Position numbers and translations under genes: made by a program. A DNA stretch of 64,000 bases, taken from positions 5,766,001-5,830,000 of the forward strand of contig OZ316894.1 in NCBI GenBank assembly GCA_973895155.1, read 5' to 3'. This document shows positions 1 through 10,860 of this stretch, in pieces; the stretch's first letter is position 1, and the number at the start of each line of letters is the position of its first letter. The notes under the pieces were generated by a model. It was not told the DNA's origin. It saw nothing but the letters and a program-made list of their open reading frames with translations, and did no database searches. Source of the stretch: Marsupella aquatica. Lineage: Eukaryota > Marchantiophyta.

Positions 1-3000
1 GGAAGTTGTCTCGCAGAACTCCCATGCAGCCTCTCTCCTTCCTGTCACAAAGGTACCTATGGGGTGCAGACTTTTGTGTTAGTAATTGCTCAGAAGCCAA
101 TAGTAAATGTCTTTTATAGTCACTTAGGACTGTTTCATGCCATAGATTCTGCAACAAGACAGTTCTGCCTCCACACTGGATTCTCTAAGATGTGACATCA
201 TCGTTCAAGAAAGAAGGATTTTGTGTGGTCCACTGAAGCGTATTCGCCGTCATTTTGCAATTTCTTCGATAGGCCCGGATAGCTTTGGAGCGGAAGCGGT
301 TTGTGGAAGGAGCTTCAGCAGCTGTGCGCAGGCAAGCCCTGTGGTCCAGCCTTGCCAATGACTTGACTGCTGAATTTCGGGCTTTGTGTGCTGAAGAGGT
401 ACCAAGCCTATTTTGATTTTGATGCCACGGGGTCGAGTGCACTGCGTACATTTGGGTTAGTTGGTGGCTGTGCATTGATGTGACTTGTAGATATATTGAG
501 GTCCATTGTAGTTCCCAAGTAAGGTGACTGGGTCGGGAGAAAACTACACGCACGGCTGATGTGAGTGTTGCTGCCATAGAAAAGCACGCAGCAAACTAGT
601 TTAACTGAGTTAGTGGTGTTTAGGGATACGATAGCGATGGACTTCAATTCCTATTGCCTAGAATAAGCCTGATCGAAGTGCTTGACTGGGGTCCCTCCTG
701 TTATAACATGAATGTTCCTGCAGGCTTACTTGCAACAGGAGCTCGAAAAGATGCAGGACTTGCAGGACATCCAGGAACTACAAGATTGGCAAGCAAGGAA
801 GTCTGGAGGAGCCAATGTTAGTGCTAATGGATATACCATAGATGAAGAAGCAATGAGTGTGGAAAGGGCTTCTGCACTCTGGGACTCTCTTCTTAATCAT
901 GCAGGTCTGGACTTCACTGTCAGCTCTTTTGAACTGTACCTGCTGTGCTTTTAGGTTTAAGACTATTCAAAATTTAAGTGTCGTGTTCTATATGCTTTTT
1001 CACTTTGTCAGTAGCTTCTTCCGGATAATCAACATGCTAGGCGGCACCTAATGCAATGTCTTTATGGAATGCAGAACAGCATGAGAAACTAGCGTCTGGA
1101 CCAGTTGAGGATCTTATTTCTCATCGTGAGCACAGGTAATACAAAAACTTCATTCATAGCTGATATGTTCCTGTGTTTGGCCATACATGAAATCGAGCAG
1201 CGTTTCCTAAGGGTCCTAATCATTCCATGTTCGTTGCTTCTTTGTAGATATCGAATTGATGGATCTGCCTTGCGGACTGCAATAAATCGGGGTTCAAGTG
1301 TCGTTCGGGTGGACACTTCAGTAGAGGACATCAGTCAGCGATATATAAATGAAGATGATGGTTTGCAAAGACCTGGCAGTAGTGATGGCAGGTTAGAAAG
1401 CTCAAGTAGTTCTGATAGAGATGTGATCGATGAGAATCGAGGCCGAGGCGATGAACGAACTGGTAAGTTGATGTCCCAACTGGATGTAGCTGAAATCATT
1501 CGGAGGTGGACTCATGCCTTACATCGACTACATAAGCAAGCTCTCCGCCTAGTAAGTCCCCAGTCCATGATTTATGGAGCTTGGTTCAAGATATGGTCTG
1601 TTTTTTTTAAAGGCAAATTTACTTGTGGTCAGCAGTTTTATTTGTGGTCAGCAGTGAGCTGGCTTGGATTATCATCTCATATTGTGACTTAGTTAGAAGT
1701 TCATTTAAGATCGAACAAGCAGCACGATCAATCACACTCAAATGTAGCTGATTTTTTCTAACGACCCATCGCAAAATTTCTCTCGGTAGGTTTGGAATAT
1801 ATTTGTGTACGTTACCCTAATTGAAGATTGATGGGTGTTTGAAGGCCAGGGCAAACGATGGCGCTGGCCCTGACCTTCTGAAAGATGCAATGGGTGCCTC
1901 AGAGAATGGACATTCACAAGCAGTGCAGGCCACTGTCGCAGAGCATAGGCAGCACTTAGCAAACATGCAGGTGAGCAGCAACCGTCGTTATATGCTATCC
2001 ACAACTGATGCCCTATTTTCGAGAGGGGTCTGTATTTGCCAGAATTACTTATCACCTGCGTGTAATGTAGCTTTGTGACATGAAACGTTTTTTATTGACC
2101 TTGGTTTTTATCCACCCATATCAAACTCCACTTCTAAGAATTCCTTGATGGTGTTTGTTGTACGCCAGACACTTGTTACGCAACTCAAAGATTCTATGCC
2201 AGGCATGGAAGCTGCAGTTGTTGTACTTCGTGACCAAGTGAACAGCTCTGATGTGGTCAGGGCGTGCCTTGATGCTCAGTCGGCCCTCTCTTCTCCTCTA
2301 CCTCATGAAACTCGGCAACTGAAGAAGGTAAAATTTCCGTCAAATTTCCGTGTGCTGGTAGTTTACGAGCTTGTTAATCATTTAAGCTTTAGGAGCGCTG
2401 TTGTTTAGTGTAACGCAGACGGGCGAGGTGATGTTTTTGTCTCAAGCTCTGTGATACATTCATGTTTTTCATCTCAGTCTTGAGTGGTGTATCTCTCAGG
2501 ACGGTGAGGCACCCGTTGATGGCGATGAAATAATCTATGGACTGCGCCCACTGGAGCTTGTTCCCCCAAGTCCCGCGCTTAAATTGCCTCAACTATTGTC
2601 TACATCTCCTTCATCCTTGGAAAAGATAGCCCGGATGCAAAAGCGTTTTAACTCTTTCTCTCATATGTTCCCACTGGAGTCCTTGCGAGAAGAGGATGTA
2701 CGATCAAGGGCGACTTCCATTGCAGAATCATTGTTTGAAGACGGATCTGGTATGGAAATGCAGTCATTTGAATATGCAATATTACCGTGACTTCAAATTT
2801 TCTGGGCTGATTTCTGGGTGTTTTGGGAGGATTCGCGAAATGTTCATTTTTAGTTTCCTTTCGGCTCTCCTGTCTGTTGATAAACTTTGTAGCTAATGCT
2901 CACTGTTATTTTCCATGTTGGACTAGCAGATGCAGGGGAAGAATCAATCATGTCCCTGAGGCAGACGCTGAGGGAGGCTGCTCTTTCCCAACCTGCTCCC

Positions 3001-3920
3001 ACTCCAGAAGTTTCAAATGAAAGGTCACATCCTGCTGTAGCTGAGCACTACTTTACACCAGTTGTTCAACCAAGCAACAACAAGATCTTTGAAGACAAGA
3101 AGGTCGATGTCGTATTTGGAAAACAAAGGAGTTACAGCACTCTTATTCCCAAGAGAAGTTTAAGTAGTCATCCAAGTATGGATATGTCATGGAATGCACC
3201 AGAGGACCTCAAGGGCAGCCCCAAGAAGGAATCAACCAAGATTAGAGACAGGCCATCTTCACCGCCTCTGTTAATGGATCTATCATCATTTGGTGATGCT
3301 TATGATGATTTGTTAGGTACGTGTTCTTCTCTGATATCTGCTACCAAAACTTATGTGCTTGACGTCACATGTCTAGACTGGAGGACCATAAGAAAAATCC
3401 CTGTTTAATTGTAAATAGCTTCACGTCATCGGAAAGGATTTAGTTCGAATATCCTACATGTATAGATATGGTATCACATGCAGATACCATGTCGAGATGA
3501 TGTGATCTGGACATGAAGGTCAAAATAGTTAGAGCGTAGAGTCATGTGAGTCAGTTGTAACTCAGACATAAGGTTCGAACGTGACTTGTGAAAACCAAGA
3601 ATGGAATCCTCAGAGCTTATCCTGGTGGGGAATGATTCTAAGAGGCTTGTGAAAACCAAGAGGATGACTCTTCGATACTAGTGCATGTCAAACTTCAGAG
3701 TTGTACCAGACATAGAAGTCCTGGGCACTCAGGCGAGCTTGAAAACATGTGTATACGTTCCCAAATGTACTCGCTAAATTGCCCTCAGATAAAGAGACGC
3801 ATACAAGCAGTAAATATTTCGAAGTAATTAAGTGAATATGGAAACACTGTGGTCGAACACTGAGCATTCCGTGCACTGGGTTTTGCAGCACCGATGTCAG
3901 AGTTGGACATGCTGAATTAG
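1..3920 (+). CDS. AUG6: Augmin complex subunit 6 (HAUS6/AUG6), 3' part, ten exons visible
   Basis: The augmin complex binds spindle and phragmoplast microtubules and recruits gamma-tubulin for branching nucleation; this is its plant subunit 6. I assemble exons 1-52 (partial), 273-398, 724-904, 1075-1135, 1248-1551, 1845-1970, 2169-2327, 2500-2749, 2930-3316 and 3889-3920. All introns are GT-AG and the reading phases join without a break, giving 558 residues to a TAG stop. Diagnostic stretches are [10 protein letters not shown] followed by [70 protein letters not shown] and the C-terminal [18 protein letters not shown]. The N-terminal exon(s), about 180 residues by comparison with plant AUG6 of roughly 740 aa, lie left of the window. 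The start of exon 9 could be six bases later (a second AG in frame). The tiny last exon, which completes [13 protein letters not shown], is the least certain part. It is supported by a good acceptor and by its duplicate near 10.2 kb. Confidence 0.9.
3317..3888 (+). other. Last AUG6 intron, carrying a tRNA-like (SINE-head-like) segment
   Basis: This 572 bp intron separates the penultimate and last AUG6 exons. At about 3527-3592 it contains GTTAGAGCGTAGAGTC, resembling a Pol III A box, then GGTTCGAACGTGACTT, resembling a B box, at tRNA-like spacing. A short direct repeat (GGCTTGTGAAAACCAAGA-like) flanks 3587-3660. A degraded tRNA-derived SINE is the best reading. A 3' tail and target duplication are not clear, so this is tentative. 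Confidence 0.35.
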
Positions 3921-4497
3921 TGGATGATTCAGGCTTCATATTGACACTTCCATGGCTTACGCTAGAATACATCTGCTGCGGGTGACTGAATATCTCCATT
4001 GTACATTGGTGGTTGAGACCAGCAAAGCAACATTGTCCAAGGATACAGAGTGCATACATTTCCACTCCCTCTGCTGGAAGTGGTAGACGCTCAACTTTTG
4101 CTTGAAAGTACGTGCCCTGACATCATTGATCTACCACAAACGAACATCAACGTTACAAGCTGAGCCTTCTCGGACGAGTCCGAGACTCTGAGAATTTTCT
4201 ATAGTGCCAAAGGCCAGTGAGTCAAATGATAAGTTAGGTGTTGAGATCTGGAACCTGCTCTGTTCAACAGTTGTGCTGATGGAGCGAAGCCATCGGGAGT
4301 TGTGATTTTCTTGGAGTCGCTTTTGTTAGAGCAATTGTAGGTGCCAATTGGCAGTTTTGCACAATGCAGAATTTAGACTCGCAGATATATCCAACATTCC
4401 AGATGAGGTGGGTGTTTTGAAAACGGAAGTGCTTGGGTGGCTGTAAGAATTTTACGAAGGTTTGGAGGTTCAGATCTACTTTTGGAGCTGAGTTGTG
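3921..4497 (+). other. AUG6 3' untranslated region, duplicated near 10.3-10.9 kb
   Basis: From the AUG6 stop codon to about 4497 the sequence matches 10249-10860 in the same order (for example GAATTAGTGGATG, TCAGGCTTCA, CATGGCTTAC, GGTGCCAATTGGCAG, GATATATCCAACAT), with many substitutions and an insertion of about 50 bp in the other copy. The similarity stops at GAGCTGAGTTGT in both. That fits a transcript end or a duplication boundary. There is no long reading frame. Confidence 0.6.
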
Positions 4498-7400
4498 CCC
4501 TTTGAACGGCAGGATATCAGAATCATGCACTTGGTGTGTTTCCAGTCCTGCGCAAAGTCTATTGACTCATGGAAGGCATCAAGTGCAAGGGCCAATACAG
4601 ACCCAAGACAATGTGTTCGTTGTGCAGCCCTTTCGTGCGCATGCAAGCAAAGAGAGGATTATATCACTTTGGTAAGTTTGATGGCAAGTCCTCATTACCG
4701 GTTGTTACAAAGTGTATAGCCTAGAAGATTTTTAGATGTAATATATTCTGTAGGATCTTTTCGGCATGTCCATACAGTGTTGGAAGTCTTGAGATCAGAT
4801 GTGAAACATCTGTCAAGTCAATCCATATTTTATTTATTGAGATGAAAAAGTGGCTTCACTCTTGTTGAACGCAAGGCTCATCATTTGTTGGCATGCGAGT
4901 GGAGGCGTAGTTTAAAGAAGTGTCGTGTGCCAGAGGGTTATTAAGCTCCCTTCTGAGTCTGCCATTTAGCAGATATTTATTTCGAGAAGATCCAGGGTAA
5001 TACTGTGAGATAGCCGAGTTTCTCGTGTCAGGTATGTGTGGATATTTTAACGTAATTTCTTGAGCCTGCAGAGGATTGCCTTACGTATGTAAAGCCGTCC
5101 ATGGTAAATATTCCATTTATGTCTTTCGTCCTCCTGACTTTATAGATAATAGCCTGACCCGGTCCTTCGGACATCAAATATTCCATTTGTGTATTTCTTC
5201 CTCCCAACTTTTTAGATACCAGCCTGACGCCCGTCACCTCATGCGATGCTGTTAAACCACAAGTGCACCTGTAAAGAAGCTCTCATTATAAAGTGCACAG
5301 GTTCAGGAATGGGCTTGAGCTCCACAAAGGTGGTGAGTGCAAAACCTTTCATTAGCAAATGCATGCTTTTTGACCACCAGTGCACCTATAAAGAGGCTCT
5401 CATTAGTGTACAGGTTCAGGAACGGGCTTGAGCTCCACAAAGGTGGTGAGTGCAAAACCTTTTACTAGCAAGTGCTTAGGGTGAGACTATTCACCACAGA
5501 AACGAGTTGTGAGGGAAGGAATGAGGCTTTTATAGGGGCAGGTGTGATGTAAGTAAAGGTGATTGAAAGTCTGTTACTTGTGAGTAACCTATTAGGCCTT
5601 CCAACTGTAGTCTTAAGTTCCATTGATAAGTTTACTTTATTTTAATCTTAGTTCTTCTACTTCTGATTTTAAACTCATTAAATTCCGGTATGTTCTTTTC
5701 ACACGGAAGAATTCATATGGAATGTCCTCGCAATCAAGGACGTTTTTGTGTGAATGATTGTGCTGGACCTGTAGGAACCTACAGCAATCGGTGGAATATC
5801 ATCACGTTGGACACCAGAGCAATAGCAGATGACTTTGGAGCTGCTGATCTCAAGAACTGCACTCCTGTTCGAGAGTTGCTAGCCAAAACTACCAAAACAA
5901 CGAAGATGCTGGTTGTTGATAAGATTGATTTCACTGAGACACATAACGAGCAACCAATTGAATCAGATCGCACCTCTTGACAGCAAGTATAATGGGGTGA
6001 ACGTGTTGATTTGTTCATAGCAAATCTGAAGATTGCATGGTGGGAAAATTCCGATATTAGATTAGTTCCAGCTCTAGGGGCAATGAGCAATCACGTGAAC
6101 CGGATGAAATGATCTTGACTGCAAGTATGGTGGGATGTGATAAGTGCGTATAAGTGTTGTTAAGTGTGCAGGATGCACTACGCACCTATAGGATAATGGT
6201 GAATATAAAGTCATTCATATGGTCATAAATTTCATATGGTCATAAATTTCTGGAAGGTCCAAGGTCTGTACAATCATATTGTGTCTTACATGGCAGTATT
6301 CTTGTTTCTGGTCTGAGCATTTGTGGCAGGCATAAACTCAAACCACCCTTAACATTTACCAATGGTTGCGTGTGGTTCGGCACTATGGTTATGCAGCATC
6401 TCGCATGCTTCCCCATATACAGGGGTCTACCTTAAAATGCAATAGTGGTCTATCTTTGGACCAATATTATATATGTAAACCCCTTGGTTCAAAACATTTC
6501 TATGGGTGGTAATGAGCAATTACCCCCATGCCAGCCTGGCCTGGGGGTTATGAGTTTTTGGCCCCTTTTGGCCCCTGGGAGTCATCCAATTTTAGGTGCA
6601 ATTTTCAGGTCAAAAATAGAGTAAAACTGCACTCAGGTTTTACACTTGTTAATCCCAGGGTTAATCCATGCCCCATAGGGGTTACATCCCATAACTTCCT
6701 TGGAGCCATAAGCCCTACTCATAAACCCTTGTGGATTTCTGTTTGTTAGTATGTGTAAGGTTTCCAAGCATTACCCTCCAGGTAAGTCCATGCAACCCCT
6801 GTGCCAGCCTGGCCTGGGGTTTCTAAAATTTAAATTAGAATATGCAAGTGGTAGCCAGCTAGGCAGGCATAAAATGAATTAAATGTTTCAAAAATCTGGG
6901 AATTTATGCTTGGTGACTCATCTTCCCTTTGGTATAATGGGCTATAGCCCCCTCATGCTCACCGTTCTCAAAAATTACATCCCATTAGCCCCTTATCTTA
7001 TTATTCTAACTTTGCAAACATTAGTATAAAGTAACGTACCAATGGAATCTTAACTTTCTAACTTTGCAAACATTAAAATAAAGTAAACTTATCAATGGAA
7101 TTTGTGAGTCTGTTACTTGTGAGTAACCCCGGTAGATTCATGAAGATTGAAAGACATTATCTTGTCATTCTAATGTCATTCTTGAGGCCATGGGGTCATT
7201 GTAGCATGCCCAGGAACAACAAAAAATTAAATTTCCTCGCAGGAGAAAATTCTTTTTTCACATGACCCATAATTTTGCTATATCCAATTGCCTCACTAAC
7301 AACAACCTGGTTGATAATATACATTTTGGGGACTCTCTTTTTGCTAGCCAACTCTCTAGCCAATTGGAGTCATAAAAGGACACAAAAAATATAAAAGACA

Positions 7401-8024
7401 GCAAAAAGCAAAAGAAATTTAGGAAATTTAAAACTACTGGTGTCTTGCTAACCACACTCTCATCTCTCACAAAACCAAATTTCCAGTTTGCTCACATTAT
7501 ATTGCTTCACATTATACAATAGCTCTAAATTTATATAACATACTCATCCTGGAACATGCTTGAGTTTTTGTCTTGTAGTGATTTGAAAGTAAATAAAATA
7601 TGAGAACATAACTAGAAAGATTGGTGCACAGTGACCAATGAAAAGTACACTCAAGGATACTACGATGTCTGCACTTAATTCAATCCACTCATGAATGACA
7701 CTCATTTCAATAAAAACCATAAAGAATTAAGGAGAACTTAAGACACAAACCATTTCTCTCATTCATGAAAATACTTTGTTCAGATGGTGGAACCTTTCAT
7801 ACATCTATGATAAATCACAAATATTAAAATTTATAAGGAGGCTGCCAAAATAAGTTCAAAATATTCTAGAATCCTAAAATTAAAGGGGTCCATGAATTAA
7901 ATAAAAATGTATATTATACACAGGCTGCCCCTTGATAAGGCACATTGAAATAAAAATAAAAATATGACACCAAAACTCTGAAAAAGACAAGGATTCATCA
8001 TTATAGCAGTTTCAAAAATTCAGT
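4498..8024. other. Intergenic DNA with short tandem repeats, no gene recognised
   Basis: No reading frame here resembles a known protein. Small tandem duplications are visible: about 5103-5230 (a 70 bp unit with TATTCCATTTRTGT, two copies), 5246-5475 (a unit of about 120 bp with GTTCAGGAAYGGGCTTGAGC, two copies), 6190-6245 (CATATGGTCATAAATTT twice) and 7011-7105 (CTAACTTTGCAAACATT twice). The motif GTCTGTTACTTGTGAGTAAC occurs at about 5571 and again near 7118. The motif GCCAGCCTGGCCTGGGG occurs at about 6529 and 6801. The 96-codon frame at 5690-5980 has no features I recognise. Confidence 0.5.
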
Positions 8025-8340
8025 TCTAACTTTACTAGTGTAATGGTTTCTGTAACTCGTCCTCTGCTCTCATTTCTGATTGCGTTGGAGTGACCAGAAT
8101 CACTCTAACTTTACTAGTGTAATGGTTTCTGTAACTCGTACTCTGCTCTCATTTCTGATTGCGTTGGAGTGACCAGAATCTCTCTAACTTTACTAGTGTA
8201 ATGGTTTCTGTAACTCGTACTCTGCTCTCATTTCTGATTGCGTTGGAGTGACCAGAATCACTCTAACTTTACTAGTGTAATGGTTTCTGTAACTCGTACT
8301 CTGCTCTCATTTCTGATTGCGTTGGAGTGACCAGAATCAG
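8025..8340. repeat. Tandem array, 4 x 79 bp, upstream of ClpP
   Basis: Four almost identical 79 bp units begin at 8025, 8104, 8183 and 8262. Each contains TTTACTAGTGTAATGG and ends with GCGTTGGAGTGACCAGAAT. Units differ at only one or two positions, so the expansion is recent. The array ends about 255 bp before the likely ClpP start codon and therefore sits in its promoter or 5' UTR. Confidence 0.95.
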
Positions 8341-8595
8341 CAGAATCAGGGGTAATCAAGGTCCGTAGGTCTCGGAATCGTTGCTGCGTGGTGAACTGGT
8401 GAACTGCTCCGGAGATCCATTCAAGGATTCAAGGGAGATCGATACATGCTTGTGTCCACCGGTGGGGCGTTCGCTGACCTCTCATCCTCGTTGTTGATTG
8501 GGGTTTTCGCCCAATCCTTCGAAACGCGAAGGAAATCCGTTTGTGGGTCTTCGAATCATCGAACAGCCGTTTCCAGGTTGCGTGTTTTGGTCTGC

Positions 8596-9309
8596 ATGAT
8601 GAGAGGAGCGAGCTTGGTCCCGTTTTCGCTATGGGCTTTGAGGTCTCGGAGTGTCGTGCGGCCTGGGTATGAGCGGCTCGGGCAACGGAGTTACAATTTG
8701 GTGCCTATGGTAATCGAGCACACTTCTCGAGGAGAGCGTGCTTACGATATTTTCTCTCGCCTCCTGAAAGAGCGTATTGTGTGCATACATGGTCCAATTT
8801 CCGATGACACTGCATCGCTTGTTGTGGCTCAGCTTCTTTATCTTGAATCTGAACATCCTGAAAAGCCGATTTACCTCTACATCAACTCACCTGGAGGGGT
8901 GGTTACTTCCGGATTGGCAATTTATGACACAATGCAATACATCCGGAGTCCCGTGAACACGCTTTGTGTAGGGCAGGCGGCATCAATGGCTTCTTTGTTA
9001 CTCGCTGCGGGCTCTCCGGGAGAAAGGCGGGCTTTGCCTAATGCTAGGGTTATGATCCATCAACCATCGGGAGGAGCAAGTGGACAAGCTAGCGATATTG
9101 CCATCCAGGCGCGGGAGATCCTAGATATGAGAATGCGGCTAAACAAACTGTATGTACGTCATACAGGGAAAGACATTGAGACTATTGAACAGAGCATGGA
9201 GAGGGATCATTTCATGTCCCCAGATGAGGCCAAAGGGTTTGGTTTGATTGATGAAGTGATCGAGAGAAGGCCGGCGTCATTAGTTGCGGAGGGAGCAAGG
9301 GTTTCGTAA
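8596..9309 (+). CDS. CLPP2: Mitochondrial ATP-dependent Clp protease proteolytic subunit (ClpP, plant CLPP2 type)
   Basis: This serine protease forms the tetradecameric chamber that degrades substrates unfolded by ClpX in the mitochondrial matrix. The frame is open from 8446 (287 codons). I prefer the ATG at 8596, because [18 protein letters not shown] looks like a mitochondrial presequence and plant CLPP2 also begins MMRG; this gives 237 residues. The mature part starts near [20 protein letters not shown], the usual ClpP N-terminus. The catalytic triad is visible (numbered from 8446): Ser180 in GQAASMAS, His205 in MIHQPSGG, and Asp254 in MERDHFMS. The gene has no introns. The 79 bp array lies immediately upstream. 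The alternative start at 8446 would add 50 residues without a clear function. Confidence 0.93.
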   Translation: MMRGASLVPFSLWALRSRSVVRPGYERLGQRSYNLVPMVIEHTSRGERAYDIFSRLLKERIVCIHGPISDDTASLVVAQLLYLESEHPEKPIYLYINSPGGVVTSGLAIYDTMQYIRSPVNTLCVGQAASMASLLLAAGSPGERRALPNARVMIHQPSGGASGQASDIAIQAREILDMRMRLNKLYVRHTGKDIETIEQSMERDHFMSPDEAKGFGLIDEVIERRPASLVAEGARVS

Positions 9310-10017
9310 GGAAGTAATGATCTATTCAGAATTTTCCATTGTTTGTGCCCTTCTTATCAAATACAAGGCTTCTCCGTTGGGATTGTCCCTCCCAAATTTT
9401 AGCAGCTTCCTGTGACAGCCGGTTCAATTTGACCTACTGACCATTGTCGGGTTTCCCTTAGGTCTGGGGAACGTGGATAAGTATCATGCAATAATATAAT
9501 GGATGGCATTGCCCCCGGTCTTTCAACATGAAGAGCTGTGTTTACTGTGTTTACGGCTTGCTCCTTTTGTCCTGAGGGTAGTTGTGACAAGCAGTCAATC
9601 ACCAAATGTCTTTGTCCCCCTGAAATCATAGCGCGATTAGTATTCCAATTCAACATATATATGGTTCCTGCTGAGAGATTCGATTGTGTCAGCTTCCAGA
9701 AAGTGTAGAGAGGGTTCTGGAATTATTGCCTGCGGATGCTGAGTTTGGGTCAATTTTGCAATAATGTTATTCATGGACTGCATTGTTTGCATTTGCAAAT
9801 CCATAGTTATAAAACGTGGAGGTAGATAAACATACGCATCCACACGAAGGAGCTATCATAGAATTCTGCGGTATGTATGCACTTTGAGTAAACAGGGAGA
9901 ACCCAGCCGAGGAGGCAGTGGGCGAGGCAGGGAGGAAGGGAGTCAAGAAAGTATCATCTGGTTTCCTCCATTTCGACGGTTGTGGTGCCCGGGTGTTGTC
10001 CCGATACGTTGTGACAG
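9310..10017. other. ClpP 3' flank and intergenic DNA
   Basis: This holds the presumed ClpP 3' UTR and then DNA without a recognisable gene. From about 9884 it becomes GC- and purine-rich. That part may be 5' leader of the AUG6-like relic that follows. Confidence 0.4.
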
Positions 10018-10050
10018 ACTTTTCTTGGCATCAAGGCCACCTTTTTTGGT

Positions 10051-10248
10051 ATGGAGGATGCTTGTACTGCAATTGCTTGCCACTCAGTCTCTGTTCTTGG
10101 GCAAAACGTTGGAACGCAAGTGGGCCTCTTGAAGAATCCTTATCCGCGCGTTGGGGAAGCACTGCTGCATTTGTTTCTGAGTGCTTCGCGTGGTCCTTCA
10201 CTCTCTGCCAAGGCACTTACCCATATCTCCTTGGATAAGCTGAATTAG
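10051..10248 (+). pseudogene. AUG6-like relic: first-exon segment joined to last exon
   Basis: The frame opens with MEDACTAIACHSVSVLG and contains VGLLKNPYPRVGEALLHLF and LSASRGPSLSAK, then ends SLDKLN before TAG. The first part matches the N-terminus of plant AUG6 as I remember it, where [27 protein letters not shown] lies in the first exon. The last ten codons and the following 3' UTR match the final AUG6 exon at 3889-3920. The join falls at AAG|GCA, exactly where the last exon begins in the intact gene, and everything between (about 500 residues) is missing. It is open for 65 codons and could be translated, but it lacks almost all of augmin 6. Either an internal deletion or a retrocopy of an exon-skipped transcript would explain it. 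I saw no clear poly(A) tail. Confidence 0.6.
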
Positions 10249-10860
10249 TGGATGGTTCAGGCTTCAAATTGAGACATATCCATGGCTTACAGCTGGAATA
10301 TACCTGTTGGTGGGGACTGAACATCTCTCCATTGTACATGGCCGGGTTCAGATCAGCAAGAAACAGTCCAAGGTTAGAGAGGCCATACATTTCCACTTCC
10401 TGTGATAGGACCGGGAGACGTGCCACTTTGCTCGAGAGGACGTGCCCATCATTGATCTATTACAAACGGATATCAAGGCTACAAACGGAGCCTGCAAGGA
10501 CGAGTCCGAGCCTGAGAATTTTTATACAGTGCCAAGACCAGGAATTGAAATGATATGTCAGGTGTTGAGGAGTGGAACATGCTTTGTTGAATAGTGTTAC
10601 TGATTCCTGATGAACTGAAGCCACTGGAAGTTTTTATTTCTTGCAGTCACTTTTGTTAGAGAATTATAGGTGCCAATTGGCAGTCTTGCACATTGCAGAG
10701 TTTTGACTCGTAGATATATCCAACATCCCAGATACTGTGGTTACGTCGTGCTTTTATGGCTGTAAGAATATTAACAAGGTTTGGAAGATTCGGACCGGTT
10801 GTCTGCGTTGTTGCATTCCCTCCCACAGAGGTTGAGGTCTACTTTCGAGCTGAGTTGTCA
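10249..10860 (+). repeat. Diverged duplicate of the AUG6 3' UTR
   Basis: Collinear with 3921-4497 (see that entry). It carries an extra stretch of about 50 bp around 10790-10835 (ACCGGTTGTCTGCG onward) that the AUG6 copy lacks. By eye identity is about 75-80%, so the duplication is not recent. Confidence 0.65.

Noticed and set aside
8446-8595. 50-residue N-terminal extension of ClpP
   Set aside because: Open frame only; the second ATG starts with the presequence form typical of plant CLPP2.
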